From the NCBI GenBank assembly GCA_934646865.1, contig CAKUEU010000008.1:1-46697 (forward strand): a DNA stretch of 46,697 nt. Reading direction: 5' to 3'. Under the pieces are notes generated by a model. It was not told the origin of the DNA. It did no database searches and worked only from the letters and a program-made list of their open reading frames with translations. Of the stretch, positions 36,642-44,032 are shown in pieces (the first letter of the stretch is position 1; the number at the start of each line of letters is the position of its first letter). Both the position numbers and the translations under genes were made by a program. This DNA is from an uncultured Collinsella sp. (lineage in GTDB: Bacteria; Actinomycetota; Coriobacteriia; Coriobacteriales; Coriobacteriaceae).

Positions 36642-37895
36642 TTGACCGCCGCAACCTCGTCCACAACAGCATCAACCGCCGCCGCGCTCTCCCCCGCGCG
36701 CACCAACCTCTGCCTGGCGCTGCTCGTGTTGTTGGGCTTTTCGCTCGGCTGCTCGGAGTTCGTGGTTATCGGCATCGAGAGCGACCTGGCGACGGAGCTC
36801 GGCATCTCACTTGCCACCGCGGGCCAACTCATCAGCGTGTTCGCACTGGTTTACGCCATCGCGACGCCGGTGCTTGCGCTCGGCACGGGACGCTTCCGCC
36901 GCTACCAGCTACTCGTGTGCTACAGCATTGTCTTTGTGCTCGGCAATCTTGTTATGGCACTGGCGCCTAACTTCCAGGTGCTGTTTGCCTCGCGCATCAT
37001 CTTGGGCTCTGTCTCAGGCGCGCTGCTCGCCGTGGGCGTGACGTATATCCCCGAGCTGCTGTCCCCGCAGCAGACCTCGCTCGCCATCTCGGTGGTGTAC
37101 GGCGCATTCTCCGTAGCAATGGTCTTTGTGACCTCGATCGGCAAGTTTGTGGCCGATACGCTCGACTGGCACGTTGCCATGTACGGCACGCTGGCCTTTG
37201 CCGCTCTGACCTGCGGCGCGCTCGTAGCGTTTATGCCACGCGCCGGACAGACCGACGAGCCTGCTACCTTTCGCGAGCAGGCGGGGCTGCTGCGCGAGCC
37301 GAGCATTATCACCGGCATGCTCATCTTCTTGTTTGGCGTGGGCTCGGTCTATGTGTTCTACGGCTACGTGACGCCCTATCTGGAGCAGGTGCTGGGCATG
37401 GGCACGGTCGAGGCCAGCACCACACTCATGGCCTACGGAGTGTTCTGCCTGATCTCGAACATCCTGGGCGGATGGATCGATGCGCGCTTTGGTATGAAGG
37501 CACTGCTGGTTACGTTTGTGTTGCAGGCCGCGGCACTGCTTGGGCTGTTTGCCGTGGGCGCCGCCATGCCGCTCGCGCTCGTTTTTGTCTTTTGCCTGGC
37601 GATGCTCATGTACCTGTTCTCGGTCTCGTGCATCACGCACTTTATGGACGTGGCGCGCAGCCGCCATCCCAAATCGATGGTGCTCGCGAGCTCGGTGGAG
37701 CCCATGGCGTTTAACGTCGGCATCTCGTTTGGCACCGCAGTGGGCGGCGCTGTAGTAAGCGGCATTGGCATTGCCTACGTGGGCGCCGTTGGCGCCGCGT
37801 TCTCGCTCGTGGCCTGGGTGCTCACGCTGGTGACGATTAGGCTGGCACGCTGGGAGCGCCGCCGCCACGCAGCGCAGCCCTCAATGCAGGCATAA
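36642..37895 (+). CDS. MFS transporter, drug/sugar efflux type (DHA1, AraJ/SotB-like)
   Basis: A 12-helix major facilitator protein that probably exports a small molecule by proton antiport. The first helix carries GFSLGCSEFVVIGIESDLATELGIS, and the loop between helices 2 and 3 has GTGRFRRYQLL in the position of the family's Arg-rich motif A. A TTG at 36642 with GGAG eight bases before it gives 417 residues, the usual length. No in-frame ATG lies near, and the open frame upstream reads through the divergent gene. It follows a perfect palindrome. Substrate unknown. Confidence 0.88.
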   Translation: MTAATSSTTASTAAALSPARTNLCLALLVLLGFSLGCSEFVVIGIESDLATELGISLATAGQLISVFALVYAIATPVLALGTGRFRRYQLLVCYSIVFVLGNLVMALAPNFQVLFASRIILGSVSGALLAVGVTYIPELLSPQQTSLAISVVYGAFSVAMVFVTSIGKFVADTLDWHVAMYGTLAFAALTCGALVAFMPRAGQTDEPATFREQAGLLREPSIITGMLIFLFGVGSVYVFYGYVTPYLEQVLGMGTVEASTTLMAYGVFCLISNILGGWIDARFGMKALLVTFVLQAAALLGLFAVGAAMPLALVFVFCLAMLMYLFSVSCITHFMDVARSRHPKSMVLASSVEPMAFNVGISFGTAVGGAVVSGIGIAYVGAVGAAFSLVAWVLTLVTIRLARWERRRHAAQPSMQA

Positions 37896-38000
37896 GAGCG
37901 GGATTGGGGACAGACGCAAGCGCAGCCCAAGGTGGCGAGCAACCGGTGAAAACCGCCCCATACGAGTAGTGTTTATCCGCCTGCAAGCTCCAGCAGTGCA

Positions 38001-38095
38001 ATTTCGTGTATTTCAGATACACGCTTTTCTACGATTTCGTGTATTTCAAGTACACGAAATCGTACTAAACTATGTATCTGAAGTACACGAAATCG
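38001..38095 (+). promoter_or_regulatory. Three palindromic operator-like repeats upstream of the AAA+ gene
   Basis: The motif TTTCGTGTA-TTTCAAG-TACACGAAA occurs as a full palindrome with 12-bp arms (38032-38062), as an upstream half-degenerate palindrome (38001-38023) and as an inverted third copy (38071-38095). They end 13 bases before the start codon, so they could be operators, or RNA hairpins in the leader that mask the ribosome site. Confidence 0.6.
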
Positions 38096-38108
38096 GAAAG
38101 GCGGCCCC

Positions 38109-39479
38109 ATGCGCAGATCAATCGAATCCGTTATCGAATCATGGGCGACAAAGGACGCCTCACGCCCCCTCCTCATCCGTGGTGCGCGACGCGTAGGCAA
38201 AACATACGCCGCCGAGGAAATCGGCAGGCGAATCGCCGGCGATGCGTTTGTCAAACTCGACTTTCAGACCGATCTTGAGCTGATCGCCCCTCTGTTCGAC
38301 TGCCCCACAGACGATGTTGACACCATCGTGGCGCGGATTTCAGACTATAAGCGCACCCCCATTCGCAAGGAAACCGCCTTCATCCTGCTTGACGAGGTGC
38401 AGCTCTGCGAGCGGGCGCTCAACTCGCTTCGCTTTTTCTCGGGTTCGGGCTGGCGCATATGCGCGACCGGAAGCCAGCTCGGCGTCGCCACGTGCAAGCG
38501 CAAGTTGCCTTTTCCCAGCGGCGTTCGTCAAGAGACCATGCACCCCATGTCGTTCGAGGAGTTTCTCTGGGCACTCGATGAGGAGCAGATGGCCGATGCC
38601 ATTCGCACCCATGCCGGTACGCTTGAGGCCTATGTCGCGCACCAAGCTGCGCTCAACCTGTTTCATCGATACCAGATCGTGGGCGGCATGCCCGCCGCCG
38701 TCAGCGCATATCGCAAGACGTTATCCATCGAAGATGCGCGCATCGAGCAGCGCGAAATCGACGAGACTTATACCGCCGATATGACCGACCCCGAAAACGG
38801 GATCAGCGGCGTGGCGGCGCGCAAGGTCTGGCGTTCCATTCCGTCCCAGCTGCTGCGATCGTCCACAAAGAAATTCAAGTACTCCGAAGTCGAACGCGGA
38901 GGCCGTCGCGCCAAGCTCATCGAGCCGCTCGACTGGCTCGAGGGCGCGGGCATCATATCGGTCAACAGTCTGACCGAAGGCATCGAACCTCCCCTCGTTC
39001 CCTTCGACGACGAAGAGGGAAGCTTTTTTAAGGTCTATCTTCTCGATACGGGCCTCATGTTCTACAAACTCGGTATCAACCCGCGGCTCTGGCTCGACCT
39101 CAAAGAGGATTCCACCGTTGCGCTGTCTTCCGACTTTCGAGGTGCCCTGGCGGAAAACTCGGTCATGCAGGCATTTTCGAGCAATGGTTTGCAAGCGTAC
39201 TATTGGATGCCGCCGTCTTCTTGGAAGACGAGCGGCGAGCTCGATTTCCTACTTCAGACCGACCGTATGGAAATCGTTCCCGTCGAGGTAAAGTCCGCAC
39301 GCAACGTGCGCGCGAGAACCCTCGGGTCGTTTATGGACAAAGCCCGATCGCCATATGCCTACATTTTGTCCGAGAACAATTTTGCCCGCGGCGAAACCGA
39401 TGACGGGCGCGAGCTGCGCCATCTACCCTTGTACGCAGCGGGCTTTATCGGAGCAAACTGCCTCAAGAACAGTCTGTAA
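38109..39479 (+). CDS. AAA+ ATPase with DUF4143 C-terminal domain
   Basis: A 456-residue member of a widespread, poorly understood family. Walker A GARRVGKT is at 25-32 and Walker B AFILLDEVQL at 90-99, followed by the sensor-like ICATGSQLG. The MHPMSFEEFLWAL segment is typical of the family. The C-terminal DUF4143 part ends with GELDFLLQ and VPVEVKS, which resembles a PD-(D/E)xK nuclease core (Asp, then Glu-x-Lys) though activity is not proven. Members are often lone genes of strain-variable distribution. The ATG follows GGAAAGG and three operator-like repeats, so expression is probably tightly controlled. Confidence 0.9.
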   Translation: MRRSIESVIESWATKDASRPLLIRGARRVGKTYAAEEIGRRIAGDAFVKLDFQTDLELIAPLFDCPTDDVDTIVARISDYKRTPIRKETAFILLDEVQLCERALNSLRFFSGSGWRICATGSQLGVATCKRKLPFPSGVRQETMHPMSFEEFLWALDEEQMADAIRTHAGTLEAYVAHQAALNLFHRYQIVGGMPAAVSAYRKTLSIEDARIEQREIDETYTADMTDPENGISGVAARKVWRSIPSQLLRSSTKKFKYSEVERGGRRAKLIEPLDWLEGAGIISVNSLTEGIEPPLVPFDDEEGSFFKVYLLDTGLMFYKLGINPRLWLDLKEDSTVALSSDFRGALAENSVMQAFSSNGLQAYYWMPPSSWKTSGELDFLLQTDRMEIVPVEVKSARNVRARTLGSFMDKARSPYAYILSENNFARGETDDGRELRHLPLYAAGFIGANCLKNSL

Positions 39480-39512
39480 GCCCATCGATACCAATTGAAA
39501 AGGAAACCGCAT

Positions 39513-39959
39513 ATGCAACGCGTACTGTTTATCTGTTATGGGAACATCTGTCGCTCGACGATGGCTGAGTCGGTGTTTACCGAGCTGGTGCGTCGTGCTG
39601 GGCGCGAGGCGGAGTTTGTCATTGATTCTGCGGCGACCTCGACTGAGGAGATCGGCAACCCGCCGCATCATGGCACCGTCGCCAAGCTGCGCGAAGTCGG
39701 GATTCCCGTGGTTGCGCATCGCGCGCGTCAGGTGCGCCGCGCGGAGTATGGCGACTGGGACCACATCGTCTATATGGATGCCGAGAACGCGCGCGGCCTG
39801 CGCCGCATCTTCGGTGGCGACCCCGACGGCAAGGTCTCGCGTCTGCTCGATTGGACCGATCGCCCCGGCGACGTCGCCGATCCCTGGTACACCGGCAACT
39901 TCGATGCCACGTACCGCGACGTGCTCGCCGGCTGCACGGTCATGCTCGAGCAGCTGTAG
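39513..39959 (+). CDS. Low-molecular-weight protein tyrosine phosphatase
   Basis: Removes phosphate from tyrosine or, in some members, arginine. The 148-residue protein has the P-loop Cys8-x5-Arg14-Ser (CYGNICRS) and the general acid Asp123 in ADPWYTG, with normal spacing. The ATG at 39513 has AAGGA eight bases upstream; the earlier in-frame TTG at 39495 has no site. It lies 33 bases after the AAA+ gene and may share its transcript. No tyrosine kinase or capsule gene is near. Confidence 0.95.
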   Translation: MQRVLFICYGNICRSTMAESVFTELVRRAGREAEFVIDSAATSTEEIGNPPHHGTVAKLREVGIPVVAHRARQVRRAEYGDWDHIVYMDAENARGLRRIFGGDPDGKVSRLLDWTDRPGDVADPWYTGNFDATYRDVLAGCTVMLEQL

Positions 39960-40004
39960 GCACTCGGGCGGCGCGGACACACGGGCCACGCCACCGGCAT
40001 AAAA

Positions 40005-40128
40005 CGAGCGTGGATTTTCTCCCGCATACAAATTGAGCGTGGATAATCTCCCACTTTGAGCGCGAAATGGCGCTCTAAACGGGAGATTATCCACGCTCAT
40101 TATCTTGGCGGGAGAAAATCCACGCTCG
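40005..40128. repeat. Nested perfect palindrome, GTGGATNATCTCCC family, copy 2
   Basis: The outer 21-bp arms (40005-40025 with 40108-40128) and the inner 19-bp arms (40034-40052 with 40081-40099) are perfect, and a small central hairpin (GAGCGC/GCGCTC) closes them. All four arms share the word GAGCGTGGATNNTCTCCC or its complement. The element lies between two convergent genes and ends one base from the stop codon of the right one, so it may terminate both transcripts. Confidence 0.8.
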
Positions 40129-40129
40129 A

Positions 40130-40459
40130 TTACTCGTCGACGATCTCGGCAAGCCAAACGTTCAGCGTATCGACCTCGGGGCAGCAGAACTTTGCCGTAC
40201 CAGGCTCGTTGCCAGGCACGGTTCCGCCATAGCGCAGGATATCAATATAGGGAAAGCCCACATGGCAGGCCATGGCGCACATCTTGCCGCGGTCTCGGTC
40301 GAAGTCAAAGACGTCGCCCGGCTTGTGACCATGGTGGCAGCGACACGCACCCAGCTGGTCCACGCAGCTCACGCGGATACGTGGCCGCTTGCCGCGCGAC
40401 GCGCCGAGCGGCCTGTTCTCGCCCGCAGGCTTGACGCCGCCCTCGCCAGCGTTACTCAT
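40130..40459 (-). CDS. Small Cys-rich protein, TIGR04076-like
   Basis: A 109-residue protein with the pattern of the TIGR04076 family: a Cys-rich GHKPGDVFDFD stretch (residues 45-54), KMCAMACHVGFPYIDILRYG (59-78) and a late FCCP (91-94). Seven Cys (32, 39, 41, 61, 65, 92, 93) and nearby His could bind metal. The function of the family is unknown to me. The ATG at 40459 overlaps the 3' end of the pyridoxamine kinase gene by eight bases, so translation is likely coupled. The N-terminus (residues 1-28) is Gly/Arg/Lys-rich and not part of the family core. Confidence 0.75.
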   Translation of the reverse strand: MSNAGEGGVKPAGENRPLGASRGKRPRIRVSCVDQLGACRCHHGHKPGDVFDFDRDRGKMCAMACHVGFPYIDILRYGGTVPGNEPGTAKFCCPEVDTLNVWLAEIVDE

Positions 40460-41276
40460 GGTCAATCACATCCAGGCAGGCCTCGATGGGAAGACCAGCC
40501 GACTTGTCCTCTTGGTCGGCATTGCGCTCGATAAGCTCTGCCACCACGCGCATGGCATCGGCCGTCGCGCGCTGCAGGCTCCAGCCTGCCATAACGCGGC
40601 CGACGAGCACCGCCGAGAACGTGTCGCCCGTGCCCGGGAAGTAGACCGGGATCAGCTCGAAGGGAATCGTGAAGTACTCGCCCGCCACGTGGTCGTAACC
40701 GATAACGGCGTTCGTGCCGTCGACCACAGCACTCGTAATGACCACCGACTTGGCACCCAGCGCGCGCATGGCGTCCACAAGGACGCGGGCTTCGTCGGGC
40801 GTGATTTGCTCTGCAATAGGTGTATCGGTGAGCAGACAGGCCTCGGTGTAGTTGGGAACCGCGTAGTCGGCGCACTCGAGCAGGTGCCTCATGAGACCGA
40901 TCGTGGACTCGGGCACACCGGCATAGAGCTTGCCGTTATCGCCCATGATGGGGTCGACGAACACCTTGGTGCCCTTTTGCGCGCGACGGTGGCAGAAGTC
41001 CGAGATGATGCGCGTCTCTTCCTCGGTCACGATGAAGCCGGTCGAGATAGCGTCGAACTCAAAGCCAAGCTCCTCCCAGATGGCGAGGCTCTGACGCACG
41101 TACTCCGTGGTGTCGTGGATATAGAACTTGGGATAGTTGAGCGTATCGGACACCAGCGCCGTCGGCAGATTGTGGATGCGGTAGCCCATGTGCGACAGCA
41201 CCGGCAGCATGGCGGAAAGCGCGACCTTGCCGTAGCCGCACATATCGTTGATCAGCAGCAGCTGAGTGTTCTTCAT
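40452..41276 (-). CDS. pdxY: Pyridoxamine kinase
   Basis: A ribokinase-fold enzyme that phosphorylates pyridoxal, pyridoxamine or pyridoxine to supply vitamin B6 cofactor. The 274-residue protein starts with LLINDMCGYGKVALSAMLPVLSHMG and LPTALVSDT, the vitamer-binding part. It has VFVDPIMGDNGKLY near 105-118 and the anion-hole/catalytic FPGTGDTFSAVLVG near 213-226, with the catalytic Asp218. The ATG at 41276 has AGGGGG upstream; 34 codons of open frame before it are not family-like. PdxK and PdxY types cannot be told apart from sequence alone. Confidence 0.88.
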   Translation of the reverse strand: MKNTQLLLINDMCGYGKVALSAMLPVLSHMGYRIHNLPTALVSDTLNYPKFYIHDTTEYVRQSLAIWEELGFEFDAISTGFIVTEEETRIISDFCHRRAQKGTKVFVDPIMGDNGKLYAGVPESTIGLMRHLLECADYAVPNYTEACLLTDTPIAEQITPDEARVLVDAMRALGAKSVVITSAVVDGTNAVIGYDHVAGEYFTIPFELIPVYFPGTGDTFSAVLVGRVMAGWSLQRATADAMRVVAELIERNADQEDKSAGLPIEACLDVIDHE

Positions 41277-41443
41277 GAGTGTCCCCCTTGGGTCGGGAGC
41301 GGCGCAAAGTCGCCACAGTGCGACTAAGTGTAGCGCAGGGAACGCTGCGGACGGAAGCTTGCACCAAAGCCTCGACAAGGAGTGTCCCTAGGTGCCGGCA
41401 GAAAAGGAACGTCCCCAAGTGCCAACCAAGTGCCAACAAGGAC

Positions 41444-41610
41444 AACGCCGCAGGTTGAGGACGGACAGCGAAAACACTCCTAAGCGAGCAAGGTGGCGTG
41501 AAAGAGGAGGGCATAGGCCTTGTGGCCATGCCCGACGATTGAACGCCAGATTGCCGCTTAGGAGCGTTTGCAGCGTCGGCCGGTTGCGCGGTTTGGAAAA
41601 ACCGCGCAAT
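41444..41610. repeat. Structured intergenic repeat, copy 3
   Basis: The outer stem pairs 41472-41486 with 41555-41569, with one A-C mismatch. It encloses a hairpin of 41509-41514 with 41528-41533, continued by 41516-41519 with 41524-41527. A terminal hairpin (41584-41594 with 41599-41609) follows. The linkers are nearly identical to those of copy 2. This copy lies between divergent genes and is not at a gene end. Relatives of GGGACGTTC lie just upstream (near 41405). Confidence 0.8.
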
Positions 41611-41625
41611 TATTACTTTGGTACC

Positions 41626-41654
41626 TTGACATTCTTGTGTGGCACTCCTAGATT
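41626..41654 (+). promoter_or_regulatory. Promoter of the MarR-ABC exporter operon
   Basis: A perfect TTGACA (41626-41631) lies 17 bases before TAGATT (41649-41654). It is about 50 bases ahead of the marR-like start codon and directly upstream of an inverted repeat. Confidence 0.8.
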
Positions 41655-41687
41655 AGTTAGGCACAAAACAATCCCACTACCTAACTA
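41654..41687 (+). promoter_or_regulatory. Operator-like inverted repeat, probable MarR site
   Basis: TAGTTAGG (41654-41661) and CCTAACTA (41680-41687) are perfect 8-bp arms 18 bases apart, starting at the end of the -10 box. MarR proteins often bind such AT-rich palindromes to repress their own operon. Confidence 0.65.
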
Positions 41688-41709
41688 AAGAAAGGAGCGA
41701 TACGAATTC

Positions 41710-42216
41710 ATGTGTGACGAACCAATTAACCTTCGCCCGCACGAGCCCGGCGGCGACCCATTGCAACCGGCAGACATGCCCGAAGCGGTCAGCGCCGAAG
41801 ACAAGCTCGCCAAGCGCATCCTGAGCGGCCTGGGCTTTTGTGGCCACTACATGCACTTTCACGGCGGCGGCGTGTCCGGCAAGGCGCCCATCGTCTGCTT
41901 GCTCGCCAAGCAGGAAAACGGCGAGATGTCGCAGCAGGAACTCGGCATGCACTTCGACCTCAAGCCGGGGTCGCTTTCCGAGATCTTGTCCAAGCTCGAG
42001 TGCGCCGGCATCATCGAGCGCAGCCGCAATCCAAAAGATCGCCGGCAGCTCACCATTCGCCTGACCGAAGTCGGCTGGGAGAAGGCCCGCATCGACCAGG
42101 CCGCCCGCATCCGCTTTAGGGAGCAGGCCTTTAGTGCCCTCACTCACGACGAGCGCGAACAGCTCGCCGAAATGCTTGAGAAAATCCGCGTAACCTGGGA
42201 GGAACTGGATGATTAA
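41710..42216 (+). CDS. MarR family transcriptional regulator
   Basis: The 168-residue protein has a winged helix: MSQQELGMHFDLKPGSLSEILSKLECAGIIERSRNPKDRRQLTIRLTEVG, about residues 76-125, including the DRR wing motif. It lies within a longer helical dimer fold and has a C-terminal helix EREQLAEMLEKIR. It probably represses the operon until a ligand, often a toxic compound, binds. It is translated from ATG at 41710; the AGGAG site is 12 bases upstream, longer than usual. Its end overlaps the next gene by eight bases. Confidence 0.93.
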   Translation: MCDEPINLRPHEPGGDPLQPADMPEAVSAEDKLAKRILSGLGFCGHYMHFHGGGVSGKAPIVCLLAKQENGEMSQQELGMHFDLKPGSLSEILSKLECAGIIERSRNPKDRRQLTIRLTEVGWEKARIDQAARIRFREQAFSALTHDEREQLAEMLEKIRVTWEELDD

Positions 42217-44032
42217 AACTCTCATGGGCAGCATCCGCGATTACATGAAGGTCACGATCGCCACGCCGCTGCTGGTGCTTGGCGAGGTAATCTGCCAGAT
42301 GATGATCCCGTTTATCACCGCCGACATGATCGACGCCATCAAGGACGGCACCGCCGTTACCGAGATGCTGCCCACCGCCGGCCTTCTCGTACTCATCGCG
42401 CTGACGTCACTCGCCTTTGGCGCCGCCGCGGGCATCACCTGCAGCCATGCCAGCTGCGGCTTTGCCAAGAACCTGCGTCGCGACCTGTTCTACAAGATCC
42501 AGACGTTCAGCTTCGCCAACATCGACGAGTTCTCGAGCTCCTCGCTCGTCACCCGCCTCACCACCGACATCAACAACGTGCAGCAGGCCTTTATGATGCT
42601 CATCCGCATCGCTGTGCGCTCGCCGCTGGTGCTGGTCTTTGCCTTTACCATGGCATACGCCATGGGCGGCAGCGTCGCCATGGTCTACCTGGTCATCATT
42701 CCGCTGCTGGGCTTTGGCCTGTTCTTCATCATCTATAAGGTGCGCCCGATCTTTGCCCGCGTCTTCCATAAGTACGACGCGCTCAACGAGTCTGTGGAGG
42801 AAAACGTCACCGGCATGCGCGTAGTCAAGAGCTACGTGCGCCAGGACTACGAGAAGGAGAAGTTCGCCACCGCCGCGCGCGACGTCCAGATGGACTTCAC
42901 CCGCGCCGAGAAGCTGCTTGCCTTTAACAACCCCATGATGAACATCTGCGTCAACGGCGCGTTCGTCGTCATCATCTACCTGGGTTCCGAGCTCATCATC
43001 ACGAGCCAGGGCACCCTGTTCGACGTGGGCCAGCTCTCCTCCATCTTTACCTACGGCTTCCAGATTCTGATGAGCCTAATGCAGCTGTCGATGATCTTTG
43101 TCATGGTGACCATGGCCGACGAGTCGGCGCACCGCATTACCGAGGTGCTGGCCGCCGAGCCCACGATCGCCGACCCCGCCGAGCCCGTGCACGAGGTTGC
43201 CGACGGCTCCATCGACTTCGATCACGTGAGCTTTAAGTATTCCGAGCATGCAAAACGCCAGGCGCTCGACGATATCGACCTGCACATTAAGAGCGGCGAG
43301 ACCATCGGTATTATCGGCGGCACCGGCTCGGCCAAGTCGACGCTCGTGAACCTGATCGCCCGCCTGTACGATGTCACCGAGGGCACCGTGCGCGTCGGCG
43401 GCGTGGACGTACGCAATTACGATTTGGACGCGCTGCGCCACCAGGTAGCCATGGTGCTGCAGAAAAACGTGCTGTTTAGCGGCACCATCGCCGAGAACCT
43501 GCGCTGGGGCGACCCCAACGCCACCGACGAGGAAGTCCGCGAGGCCGCACATCTGGCCTGCGCCGACGAGTTTGTCGACGGCTTCCCCAAGGGCTACGAC
43601 ACTTGGATTGAGCAGGGCGGCTCCAACGTCTCCGGCGGCCAGAAGCAGCGCCTGTGCATCGCGCGTGCCCTGCTGCGTCGCCCCAAGATTCTGATCCTGG
43701 ACGACTCCACGAGCGCCGTCGACACCAAGACCGACGCCAAGATCCGCGAGGGCCTGGCGAGCTACCTGCCCAACACGACCAAGCTCATCATCGCCCAGCG
43801 CATCAGCTCCGTGCAGGACGCCGACCGCATCATCGTCATGGAGGGCGGCCGCATCAAGGACATCGGCAACCACGACGAGCTGCTCAAGACGAGCGAGATC
43901 TACCGCGAGACCTTTACCTCGCAAAATAAGATGAGTGCCGAGGGCGAGGAGGCGGCCGAGACCGCCGCAGCCGACACCGAGGCATCCGCACCGCAAGCTC
44001 AGACCCAGGAAGGAGGCGAGGCACATGAGTAA
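42209..44032 (+). CDS. ABC exporter half-transporter with degenerate nucleotide site
   Basis: A 607-residue half-transporter with six membrane segments in its first 310 residues, then an ATPase domain. Walker A is GGTGSAKST (370-378), with Ala at the usual last Gly. The signature is NVSGGQKQR near 473. Walker B is ILILDDSTSAVD near 494-505, with Asp in place of the catalytic Glu. That is the pattern of the non-catalytic partner in heterodimeric multidrug exporters such as BmrCD. The C-terminus ends in a Glu/Ala-rich tail. It overlaps marR and the next gene by eight bases each, so all three are one translation-coupled unit. Confidence 0.94.
   Translation: MIKTLMGSIRDYMKVTIATPLLVLGEVICQMMIPFITADMIDAIKDGTAVTEMLPTAGLLVLIALTSLAFGAAAGITCSHASCGFAKNLRRDLFYKIQTFSFANIDEFSSSSLVTRLTTDINNVQQAFMMLIRIAVRSPLVLVFAFTMAYAMGGSVAMVYLVIIPLLGFGLFFIIYKVRPIFARVFHKYDALNESVEENVTGMRVVKSYVRQDYEKEKFATAARDVQMDFTRAEKLLAFNNPMMNICVNGAFVVIIYLGSELIITSQGTLFDVGQLSSIFTYGFQILMSLMQLSMIFVMVTMADESAHRITEVLAAEPTIADPAEPVHEVADGSIDFDHVSFKYSEHAKRQALDDIDLHIKSGETIGIIGGTGSAKSTLVNLIARLYDVTEGTVRVGGVDVRNYDLDALRHQVAMVLQKNVLFSGTIAENLRWGDPNATDEEVREAAHLACADEFVDGFPKGYDTWIEQGGSNVSGGQKQRLCIARALLRRPKILILDDSTSAVDTKTDAKIREGLASYLPNTTKLIIAQRISSVQDADRIIVMEGGRIKDIGNHDELLKTSEIYRETFTSQNKMSAEGEEAAETAAADTEASAPQAQTQEGGEAHE

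Noticed and set aside
37014..37868. Minus-strand frame of 284 codons opposite the MFS gene
   Set aside because: His/Arg-rich shadow of a membrane protein gene.
38001..38095. CRISPR array or attachment site
   Set aside because: Only three palindromic copies, no regular spacers and no integrase gene.
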